Source: Sitta carolinensis (taxonomy: Eukaryota > Chordata > Aves > Passeriformes > Sittidae). From it: a stretch of DNA of 64,000 bases. The stretch is taken from positions 108,953,910-109,017,909 of the forward strand of contig CM063284.1 in NCBI GenBank assembly GCA_032173965.1, read 5' to 3'. Below the pieces are notes generated by a model. The model worked only from the letters and a program-made list of their open reading frames with translations, made no database searches and was not told the DNA's origin. Below, piece by piece: positions 36,021-46,385 of this stretch (positions are counted from its first letter, which is position 1; every line of letters begins with the position of its first letter). A program made the translations under genes and the position numbers.

Positions 36021-36560
36021 GCACACATATCCAGACATCCCAGGTTGTGTCCAGGTGCTGATGGCACCAGCAGGTTCTGCAGCCTCACCACATCCCTGGG
36101 GGCTGGCAGCTGGTGTGCAGTCAGCTCTGTTGCTGTACAGCTGTGACCCTGGATCAGGCTGCTGTGAAAACAGGTGCATTATGAGAAAGAGCTTTCAGAA
36201 CCTCTTCTGGTGCCTTCCCACCTGTCTTGGGAGCTGGTCAGGTCCTGCCCCTGCTCTCTGCCTCACTTCTCCTTGCTGACCTGTCCTGGGTTTGTATGGA
36301 GATCTGGGCTGTGCCTGATACTGACAGAGCCAAACGACCTGTGCTCTCCTTCCTGGGATACCTTGGGACTTCATCCCATGTGAGTGAGGCATTGCTCTGT
36401 CAGGAATTCTCCCAGCTCCCCAAACCCTGTGCTAACTACCCTGCAGTTCCCTGACCCAAGGTTAGCCTTCTCACGGCCAGAGATCTCAGGGCCTCTGATG
36501 TGCCACAATCAGAGGGCCTCTATGTTTCCTGCCTTCTCTTCTCACAACTCTAATGCAAAA
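36021..36560. other. Moderately GC-rich unidentified segment
   Basis: This region is richer in GC than the AT-rich surroundings and has overlapping open frames on both strands (for example 36055-36279 and 36227-36454, plus strand). I cannot match it to a CR1 region, LTR or exon with confidence. It may be a more 5' part of the adjacent CR1, diverged beyond recognition, or another old retroelement. Confidence 0.35.
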
Positions 36561-38379
36561 GACAGGTACTGCATCACATTTAACAGACAAAGACTGAATA
36601 TTTTTGTCATGGACTGCTTATAACACTGGAAGAGCTTCAAGTGAACCAGGTTATTTTAGGAAGTAAAATTATGAAGTTGAAGAATACTTAATTTATTTTC
36701 ATATATGTTTGATCACTACTGCTATAATGGCTACTGGTCTTTTTCAGAATTATTGTATCTTTAAAAATAGCTTTTGCACAAGAGAATATGACAAAATGTG
36801 CCTGAAACATTACTAAATGTAGCAGATTGCTTACAAGAATAAATGTGACCTGCCAGTTTTATTGAAGTCAAACTGGTGTTCAGCAATCTTGTGTAGATTT
36901 CACTTTTCCTGTTGGATTTACTATATGTTATATGCTTAAACATGTATAATATTAAACCGTAATACTCTGGCAACAAATAGAGTCCTTTGTCAAACTATCT
37001 CTACGCTGATGATATTTTTATGCGTAAAGGAATCAGAGATTTTTGACAGAAATATATATATTTTTTCCTAGTTAAGCAGATGGCAAATCTAGACACAATC
37101 AGCAAGTGTCTCTAAGGCAGTCAGACAAAATCATCTCTTGTCATTTTGGCATATCACTCAGCTTTCTTTGGCTGAGTATCTAATGCTGTTGTATGGTCAT
37201 AACTTGTTTGACAAGACAGAGCCATTGCTACCCTTACTTTGATTTGGAGAAAAAAGATTACATTGGGTTTTTTTTACTTAGTGAAAGTAAACACTTTTCT
37301 AATCAGATTTTAATACATTTTATTAGATCATTGAAATCAGTATTGTATTATTCAATTCTGTGTATGAACTTCTAAAATGACATGCAGTTTCATCAATGCA
37401 ATATATATGATCCTAGCCCAGCATCAGTTATTCCCTTAAAATGAAGCTTCCTTTTGCATTAGCAGATCAAAGATTCACTGGACATGTCCTGAAACACCAG
37501 TCAAGAGACACTGTTTCAGTGGCTTGGGTGCGGCCAGCATTTTACCACGTTTTTTTAAAGGGTGCTTTGTAATACAAAGACCTTCTTATCTTATGAGCAG
37601 GCAAACTTCTCCTGCTTACCTTTGGCATAGTTTTATTTATATGTTCTGTTTCTCTCTGTGTCTCTGGGAATCCTACCAGAGTGGTGACAGGGCTAATGCG
37701 CCTTTTACATTAAAACCAACACAGGAATATGCAGTAGATGAAAGAAGAACAAAAATTTGCACTGCAGGGTTTTTATTCTACAGAACTTAACTGTTATTCC
37801 AGAAATACTTCCCTGATGTTGTGCTTCTAATGTCCAGATGTCAAAAAAATAGTATTTTACTGATGTCGCTCCCCTGCTGAATATGACAGAAATCTTAGCT
37901 GTGAAAATATAAATGGTTTCATATTTGCATTTAGAGAATCTTTGTAAAATTGTATAAAATAAGGACTTAAACTTAGGTTTCAGGGTATAAAATCAAAGAG
38001 ATTTATATTTCATCTTCAGTTATTGTCTCTTCCAGATGAATATTTAGCAAAGGTTTTTTGAATATTATCCTGCAGTTTCAACAAAGATCAAATAAAAATC
38101 AGTATCTTGATAGGTTTGAGACAGAGCTTAGACATGTTCACATATTGGTTCAAGCTGTTCCTTACCTAAAGTTAAAGACAGTTTGGATATATGAGGCTTC
38201 TTATTGATCTATTAATGTCTTATTAAATCAGTACTCCCTTTTTATAACACCTTCTGAAGTTTCACAGACTGTCACTGAAAGAATTGGCAAATCTCCCAAG
38301 TTGTGACTAGGCGGTTAAGTATCAGAACTCTTTTTTCAAGAGTGTAGGGATTATATCACAATTTTTGAAGTTAGAAAGG
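36561..38379. other. AT-rich single-copy DNA, no gene seen
   Basis: No gene or repeat was recognised. The 88-codon frame at 37524-37790 has no motif. Confidence 0.5.
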
Positions 38380-39190
38380 TGTATTTTGTTTACACGGAAA
38401 GGTTTTCGTAGTGGGAGGCTAGAGGGGTGGCTTCTGTGAGAAGCCGGTCGAGGCTGTCCCTGTGTCTGACAGAACTAATGCCAGCTGGCTCCAAAACAGA
38501 TGCACCACTGGCCAGGACTGAGACAATCCACAACAGTGGGAGCACCCTGGGGCTTAACAGAGTTAAGTACAAAAGACCAAAAAAAACCCAACCCTGCGCA
38601 AAAGCAACTTGAATATGGAGAAAGGAGTGAGAATATGTAAAAGAAACAACCCTGCAGGTACCAAAATCAATGAAGGAGGGGGATGAGGTGCTCCATATGC
38701 TGGAGCAGAGGGAACCCACACTGAAGCATCCGGTTCCTAAAGGACTGTACACTGTAAGGGATGCATGCTGGAGCAGTTCATGAAGAGCAGCATCCTGTGG
38801 GAAAGACTCATATTGGAGAAGTTCCTAGAGAACTGTCTCCCATGGGAGGGGCTCCATGTTTGAGCAGAAGAGGGGTGTGAGACTATCCCTGTCTTCCCAT
38901 GCTGCTGCAGGGGAGGAGATAGATAAAATCTACAATGAAATTGAACCCAGGAAGATGGGAGGAATTGGGGGAAAATTTCTGAAGGTTCAGTTTTATTTCT
39001 TATTATCCTACTCTTGCTCTGATTGGTTTTCCTTAGTTTCACTTGCCTGTGACATTAGCTGGTGAGAGATCTCTCCCTGTCCTTATCTTGATGCATTAGT
39101 CTTTTGTTAAGTTCTCTCTCCTATTCCCAACTGAGGAGGGAAGTGATAGAGAGACTTTGGTGGGCACCTAGTGTCCACCATGGAAGGACA
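38380..39190 (+). mobile_element. Degenerate songbird ERV LTR, plus strand
   Basis: This belongs to the same family as the minus-strand LTR at 30824-32180, in opposite orientation. In order: GGAAAGGTTTTCGTAGTGGG (38396-38415), GTGGCTTCTGTGAGAAGCCGG, CAGCTGGCTCCAAAAC, GAGTGAGAATATGTAAAAGAAACAACCCTGCAGGTACC (38624-38661), ATGAGGTGCTCC, repeated CTGGAGCAG-type units, ACTGTCTCCCATGGGAGGGGC (38832-38852), TTTCTTATTATCCTACTC, GAGAGATCTCTCCCTGTCCTTATCTTG (39064-39090) and CTTTGGTGGGCACC (39156-39169). Repeated 'CTGGAGCAG...' units in the middle are a feature of this LTR as I remember it. No viral coding sequence adjoins it. The 120-codon minus frame 38390-38752 is noise inside the LTR. Confidence 0.78.
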
Positions 39191-40730
39191 TATTCCCATT
39201 TCAGTTTAGTCTACATAATTATGTTCAGAGCTTGTATGGAAATACATATGAGACTTGCAGTTCTAGATCTTCATCTAAATATTCTTTAAAAGAGTAGCAG
39301 CATCTGCAGCAATGAAGGGCCGCACTACAGCATTAAAAGCAGAAAGCTGGTTCAGAAGCCATTCATTCATAAAATGTTATTGGCAGTTCTGGAGTGTGGA
39401 TAGATGAAGTAATCAATTACATAGATTCAGCATAATAATATGGCCCCCTAATTTATCAGTATAAAAAATAGTGGAATGGACTTCATAGGCACCATTTTAA
39501 TCAAAAAACAAACAAAAACCCCACCCTAAACTTCTGCTAAAAATGTCAACAAAAAAGTTGTAGATTGTTATATCTTTTAAGAACTTTATTTATATTATAC
39601 TGTTTGTAGCTTAGTTGAGCTTTCTATACGAAAAATCAATTTCACATTAAGAATCATTTAAATTAAGCACATTTTTCAATGACTAGTAGCTCTTATTTCC
39701 AAATGTCACAGTCAAAATCAAACACTGAGGGCAAAAGGTCCATGCCTACAAAATAATGGATTTCTTCATGTATATTTCCAATAACATTTAGCAGAAATCA
39801 ATGTCCATGGTGATTGTTTAGAGATTGACAAAAATAATACATTTTTCATACTTCAGTAATTGAAATTATTCTCTTAAATATCAAAAGAATTCTGGATTTT
39901 TTTCTTTTACTCATAGCATGGTTTTGGTTTTAGTTGTATGAAGAAAAGAAAATTAAAATGTAAGGTTATATGTACTGCTGCCAGAAGATTTCTGAGTCTG
40001 GTGAAATTAAGTGCTTATGCTAAGTCAGTTAAAAGGAACATAAATCTAAATTTACAGTGGCTGACACCTGAGCCTTGGTGAGGGATTCAATTTATATATA
40101 CTCACTATGCATTTCATTAATGTAAGGTCTCTTTATAAAAGACCTTCACAAACAGAAGGCAGTCCTTTCTCTCTGACTTCATAAACAACCACACCTAACT
40201 CCTCATTTCAAAAGCACTAGCCAAGCCCATGGAAATTGCTGTTGTTTGTATAATAACTGGCTCATGCTAAAAATCCACGCTTCTTTGTGATAATGGTTCT
40301 TGCATTATCAAACCATGTGATATGTCTGGATGTGTGTCATCTTGCCTCAGGTGGCCTATTAGGTTTAAAGCTGAAGGCCTAGCAACACAGACATTTGTGC
40401 CTTGGTACTGTTTCTGTCTGATACTTTCCCCCATGCCTCTAGTCTAAGGACTTATCTTGGTTACCAAATGTCCCTGAATAATATACGTATAATTAAAAAT
40501 CAAATGGAAATTGATGTATTAAAGGTATCACAGCAACTCTCAGAGGTTGAACAGACTTGACGTCTAAATACAAACTCACAGTTTTCTTGAGTTATGTGTA
40601 GTCTCAAGGCCTTCAGGCCTTAAATGCAAACTGTAATGTTTAGTACATATATAGCAGAAATGCTGAAATTTATTAGTTTTGTTTATGTACTTTTATAAGT
40701 TCAATTTTGGGGTTTTGATAATCAAACAGA

Positions 40731-40748
40731 AAAAAAAAAAAAAAAAAA
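40731..40748. repeat. 18-bp A run
   Basis: Pure A homopolymer in AT-rich DNA. Confidence 0.85.
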
Positions 40749-41360
40749 GAGGTTAGATGGATGAGACAGAAGAAATTTATTTATTCTGTTTTTTCTTTCT
40801 TTTATCCCATAATTACCCATCCTTATTACCAAAATACTTCACAAGCATGGAGTGAATCAAATGCAGGTTACAATTAACAAACTCCTCAGGAACAAGCATA
40901 AACCCCCAATGACTGAATCCTACTCATTCTTTTGCTCCCAATGGGGATATATTACCCATGCATGCAAGATGATGTGTACTGCTACTCCAGGCAAAAATGG
41001 AAACATACCACAAGCATCATTCATCCACCCATTCCAGTGTAACTTTTTTTCAGCCTGATGGCTAAAACAGTCAAGTAAATTTTTTTGTTTTTTTTCACAG
41101 GGACCCAAATGTTTCCAGGAGAACAAGTAAACTGAATGTGAATCTCACACAGTCTCAGAGAGTGTATTGACCACAGGTTTACTGTAAAAGAATAAATTAT
41201 GAAAAATGAGACTGCTTCTTGGTCTTCCGCAAGTACTGGTTGACAATTGTAATCTCCCAACATCCAGACTTTGTCAAAATGCCCAAATGGGGTTTTTTGT
41301 ATGTACATATTGAACAACCTTGAGGTAATACTAATTTAATTAGTAAATTAAATTAATAAT

Positions 41361-41380
41361 AGAAATTATTAATAATTTCT
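41361..41380. repeat. Perfect 20-bp palindrome
   Basis: AGAAATTATT followed by AATAATTTCT is self-complementary without a spacer. The surroundings (41325-41360) are made of TTAAT/ATTAA words, so it may have arisen from AT-rich simple sequence. Confidence 0.9.
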
Positions 41381-43180
41381 GTTCAGCACACCAGGATCTG
41401 ATTAATGTGCCTACTTTCCCTATGAAAAATGTATACATTTGCCTACTCATTGGGAAAGGGAAAACATAGTATTACTTTATTGCATGGGTGATCACTTTAA
41501 AAGCACTTTGGCAGCTTTTTGTGGTTTCTAAGTTATTCTTAGGGTAAGTTAGAGGACCTGATCTTTAGCCAGCCAAAATTTAGATCAATACAATAGGCAG
41601 AGCACAAACCTTTTATTTCTTTGGCCCTTATGATCCAAAGGGGACTTGGAAAATCAGTTCTTGTTCCTCCTTAGCAACCCTTTGAGTGATCTCCCTTTCA
41701 CTTTTTACCTTGATTATTTAGTCCCTTGTTCATTAAAACTCATTTATCAGGCATTTTTATCAAATTTGTGCTTCTTACCATGAGAAAATACACTTCTTTA
41801 CAAGAACAGATGTCGTTTTATGTTACAGTTTTTATTTTATAATCTTTTTAGTCTTCTGTTATCTTCATTCATAGAATGTTTTATCTGGAAAATTTAGAGT
41901 TAGACAGAAAAAGGCTTCCAACAGTGTATGGTGAAATGCTTATTTAAAAAATTATAGTAATCTCTATAGTCTATTGTGAAACTGTGGGTTTCAGTCTTCA
42001 ACATTGACAAAAACAACATTTAAACAGCCCTTAGAAAAGAGAGCTGCTCTCACATATGCTTCCCTGACATATTTCTTTTTTTTTTTTTCGTGGTAGAAAT
42101 AGCACCCAATCTCAAGTCAAATTTAATGACAAAATGTCATACATGAAGTCATAAAAACCTAGCCAAAGGGACTTCTTTCCTTGCAAAATGTCAGAAATGA
42201 AAGTCTGTAGCTTCAAATCTGATTTCCCATTCATACCACCTGTCTCGTTCTACTGACATAAAGTTCCCCAGCTAACAGAAACACTATGAATTTTTTTGTG
42301 TGTGCTTTGGGAATAAAAGACTAATAAAGACAGATAGAAAGAGCGAATATCATCAACATTTTATTCAGGACACTAAAGAGTAGTTTGCAAAGCACTTTTT
42401 GCTTTGTTTGTTGGGGAGTAGTATAGTATGGTACAAAATGTTACCTGTTACAGTTCCTTCCTCAGCTGCAGATCTCCCCAGGCATCAGAGAGCTTGTGCC
42501 GAAGAAAAGCTTTGCTGATTGCCACTGGACAGCACAGTGCTGTAAATCACAGTCTTAATGTTTCCTTTCTCTGCTTGACCACATAACCTCAAAGAAACAA
42601 TCTGAAAAAGCACTGGAGGATTTTTTTAAAGAGATATGCCTTAAGAAATAGTCTGTAAAAAGAAACAGGCCTCAGAAGTGAGAATCACATACGAGAATTG
42701 AGGGAATCTTTGTAATGGACATATAATAGGCTCCTTAAGCTGCACCTCTACAGCAGGAAGACAGATAAGGCTCTTTTTCCCCAGGCCATCAGTCAGAGAG
42801 AAGAGAGAGAAATCCCCAGAGAACTTCAGGAATTGCAGAAGAACAACAGTTTGGGGACGAAAGAAAATAAGAACATGATGGTGTCATAAAATGCTAGCAA
42901 AGGTACATGGTGCAGGTTGCAGGAAGGTAACAGACTCATGTAGACAGATAATTTGATTTGAGAAGGGTATATATCCATCTTGGAGCCAAAGTGAGATAAA
43001 TCCTGGAATATTTGTTGTTGTCCTATCCATTCACTATGTGTATATTGTAACTGCAGTTTGTACACTAGGGAATTTTTTGTTCAGACCACTCATATCATAG
43101 CAAAGTCATATACTCAGTTCCTGTTGTTATATTGCTAGGACATCATGGCTTCATCTGCAGACATAGAATGAAGTCTCCCT

Positions 43181-43230
43181 TTCAAGAATCAGAATCTTTA
43201 GGACTGGAAAAGACCTCCAAGATCATCAGG
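43181..43230 (-). mobile_element. Short CR1 3' end piece, minus strand
   Basis: The plus strand reads AGAATCAGAATCTTTAGGACTGGAAAAGACCTCCAAGATCATCAGG over 43184-43229. This is the antisense CR1 3' UTR start (agaatcacagaat-tttaggttggaaaagacctc-aagatcatc). It is followed by GC-richer DNA (43235-43320) that does not clearly continue the CR1. Confidence 0.7.
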
Positions 43231-43388
43231 TTCTGTAGCTGGTTTGCTTGGTTACTGCCTCAGCCAGCCCTGGCACCACAGCTGCAGCAGGGGTACAGCT
43301 CGGCACAGAACGCACCTAGCTGATCCCGTGGGTCTTGGCTAGTCTTTAGGCAGCAGGCACACATCTGACCCATGTTCAGCCAGCCAGT

Positions 43389-43389
<1 letters not shown>

Positions 43390-43431
<42 letters not shown>
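43390..43431. repeat. 42-bp pure A run
   Basis: Uninterrupted A homopolymer, 160 bp after a minus-strand CR1 end. The 150 bp preceding it are unusually GC-rich for the area, which suggests a retrotransposed fragment, but I cannot identify a source gene and no AATAAA precedes the run. Confidence 0.85.
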
Positions 43432-43434
<3 letters not shown>

Positions 43435-46221
43435 GCCTACAACAGAACAGGCATGGTGATGTTTTGAAGGCATAATTCACTAAAGTCTCGTCTTTTTAAT
43501 AGATTCTCTAGGAAGTGAGTGTCATGTGAGTCAGAGCCCATGCACAGGTGAGCAAAGATTTTGTAGCCATAGTGAAATGCAAAAGAATGGTGTTGATAGG
43601 TTTTCTGTTCACATGTAAGTAGATCTCTAAATATTATGTCTAGATTAATTCTAATTATCTGTCCAGTGTTGAAATATCTTAAGAGCCATAAACAACTGAT
43701 TTGCAGGTCTTAACTGCATAGAAGTGCAGTGTAAATACACTTAATCTGTATTACAATCATTTTCCCTTTATAAATGAATAAGAAGAATGGAAAATAGAAA
43801 AACAGGTTACATTAACGTTACATTAATTAACATGTAATTTACATGTAATTACATTACATTAAAGTTTGGGTTTGGAGATTAGAATTATCTTTAAAGTTTT
43901 GTAGTGTGATAACAAAAAATATCACTAACAACTTGCCATTATGGCATGTCTGTATCTTGATTCACTAAGGGACTTAATCATACCTTAATTCTGGTAACAA
44001 AACAATATTACTTGTGCACCTTGTTATTCTCTTGCAGCTCTATGCCTCCTCTGCTACTTACAACTCAAGCAGTAAAGCTAAAAATTATGTATTTGGAAAA
44101 ATTGAATCTCTGAGTCACTCCAAGGTACTAAAGCAAATTAAATGAAAATTGGAAGAGCTAGAATTTTTTTCACATGAGTGAATAGTTTCTTACAGAATAA
44201 ATACAAGGGTGTTTGAGTGGAAAAAACCCTGATTGCCAAAAGACGGGAGAAAAGTTGTTTTATTTTACATATAAATGAAACAGACTAAATAAAAAAAAAT
44301 GTATTTAAGTCACAGAAACAAACTGAAGCTGAGTTTAAAAAATGCAAACCAAACAAATCCAACAAAACCCTCAAAACCAACTTTTGATCTAAATAACCTG
44401 TGTCCTGTTCAGTTTGTTACAGTGAAGTACTCTTTATAAAGACAATCTAATATGCATCCAATCAAACTTCCTCTGAAATCAATAGAAAGATTCCCAGTTT
44501 CACTTGTTTTCATTTTAGTCTTAAACTTTAGGGTTTTAGCTAAGACCTTATTCAAACTCTTTTAAAGAGAGTTAGAATATGCTTTATCTTTCTGGTCTTT
44601 AGATTGTGTCTTTTAAAATACTGAGATTATCTAAAATAGGATGTACAAAAATTACATTTCTAAATATCATAAGTATTTTGTCTGTGATGCATATTTTACT
44701 CCTAACTACATTTTTTCCTTGAAATTGATTGAGATCTTATTTCTATACTATTTTATAATTTTTTATCCAGCGTCTGTATCAAATCAGTTACAACAGGTTG
44801 CCATTTTCCTTGGACCAGTGCATTTGTCTCAGAGCATCCTTGTGACAGTTACATGTTTCTTTTGATCCATAACAGTAATGTTAGGAACATTCAAGTGTGT
44901 GATTGTATTTGTGCAGAGCCGAGTTGTGAAACTGATGCAGAGCTGTGTGTTTCTCTTTTAGGTTCTTTGTTCTTTTTGTGTCGAGGGTGATGTCCAGCTA
45001 AGTTGTTGTGATTATGATTTCTTTATCAATATGCTGTAATTCTGACGTGATTTGAAAATTCAGCAACATAGTGAGTGATTTAGAAGGAAGAAGAAGGAGG
45101 TGGTCCATTATGTCCCAGCAGAGCAGTTCTTCTGAAGTAATCATTTCTCTTTTGTTCCAAATTTCCAATATGCCACAAACTTTTTACATCATATTTTGCT
45201 GAATTATGCTAATATATGTCATATATCAAGTCATATGACACAAAATACAAGCTAATGTGAAAATTCATGGGGTAGCAGAATGAACCTTTCCAGAGTTTTG
45301 AATTATTTTGTTTTTACTTTTAACCCACTGCCCCAAAACAGAGGCTGATCAAAATCATCTTGCCATAGGCTAGAACTGATGCACATATAAAGGTTCTGCA
45401 AAAATTGCAGTTTCACTTGTCAACTCTTGCACATTTCTTCATTGGAACTTTATCCCCCTCTCATACTGTAAAATATTTACCTTTAATTAAAATATACAAA
45501 TGGAAGATTTAATCTTCCAGTTTTAAAGCTGTACTGCAGAAATCATTTTTGCATTCTGCCTCTTATACCTTTCTGCCCAAATTTGCATTTAGATTCAACA
45601 GTCAGTGAAATGAATCCAGAGCCTCAACATCTCCAAATAGAATTTCCTATTGCTATTAAGGGTCTTATTGTTTGCAGGGCAAATTTTTTATTTCATTTAC
45701 ACTTTTGAAAGCATCTTCAGTTTCTATCAGGTAATATTTTGAAAGAGATTTTTCTAGAATTAATTCAATTATGTCTTCTTAACTGATACTGAAATGGTAG
45801 AGACCAAACTGTGACCAACCTGTGAATACATTTTATTACAACTTCACAGACAGGCCAAGATGCTTGTCACCTCTCATATTCCTGTTTTTTCTAGAAAGGA
45901 GCTACAGATTTGTCAAACTTCTCAGGCAGAAGGAAGTATTTTTCCCTTTCCTCTAATACTTTGTGTACTTCCTTATGTTGAATGATACCACTTCCTCCTG
46001 AAATAACTTCAATTAAAATTATCTACAAGATGTCAGCTAAAGTCAACTAAGGAGACTTGAGTTGCATGTTTATAAACTGATACTGATGGGAAGAAGTTTA
46101 TGAGAAAACAGAGGCTTAAGTCTTTTTTAAAGCACACTCAATGAGAACAAGCTGAAAACTTTTTCATAAATATAGTTCCTCAGACTTGTTCAGATCAGGC
46201 ATCTAAAATTTCTTTTTCAAC
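43432..46221. other. AT-rich single-copy DNA, no gene seen
   Basis: No gene or clear transposon was recognised. Small iterations of ACATTAA / ACATGTAAT occur at 43809-43861. Confidence 0.5.
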
Positions 46222-46385
46222 ACCCTCAACCAGGGAAGGTCTAGATTAAATATTAGGGAAAAAATTCTTCATTGGAAGAGTAGTCAGGGACTGGAACAGA
46301 CTGCACAGGGAAGCGGTGTAATCACCACCCCTGAAAGTATTCAAAAAACATGTGGATGTGGCAAATGATGGGACTCATTAGTCTC
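46222..46385 (+). mobile_element. CR1 LINE internal 3' fragment
   Basis: GGTCTAGATTAAATATTAGGGAAAAAATTCTTCATTGGAAGAGTAGTCAGGGACTGGAACAG over 46237-46298, then GAAGCGGTGTAATCACCACCCCTGAAAGTATTCAAAAAACATGTGGATGTGGC over 46311-46363. This is the part of CR1 just upstream of and entering its 3' UTR (protein remnant of the kind FRLDIRKKFF...HWNRLP). The final TTCCAACCC / ATTCTATGATT end is missing, so the copy is truncated at both ends. Confidence 0.85.

Larger units (their letters stand above)
39191..43180. other. AT-rich single-copy DNA, no gene seen
   Basis: No exon was recognised. It contains an A run (40731-40748) and a 20-bp palindrome at 41361-41380. A stretch near 40080-40400 is low in repeats and could be conserved noncoding DNA (inference). 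Confidence 0.5.

Noticed and set aside
38390..38752. 120-codon minus-strand frame
   Set aside because: Contained within a degenerate LTR whose sense strand is plus; no recognised domain.
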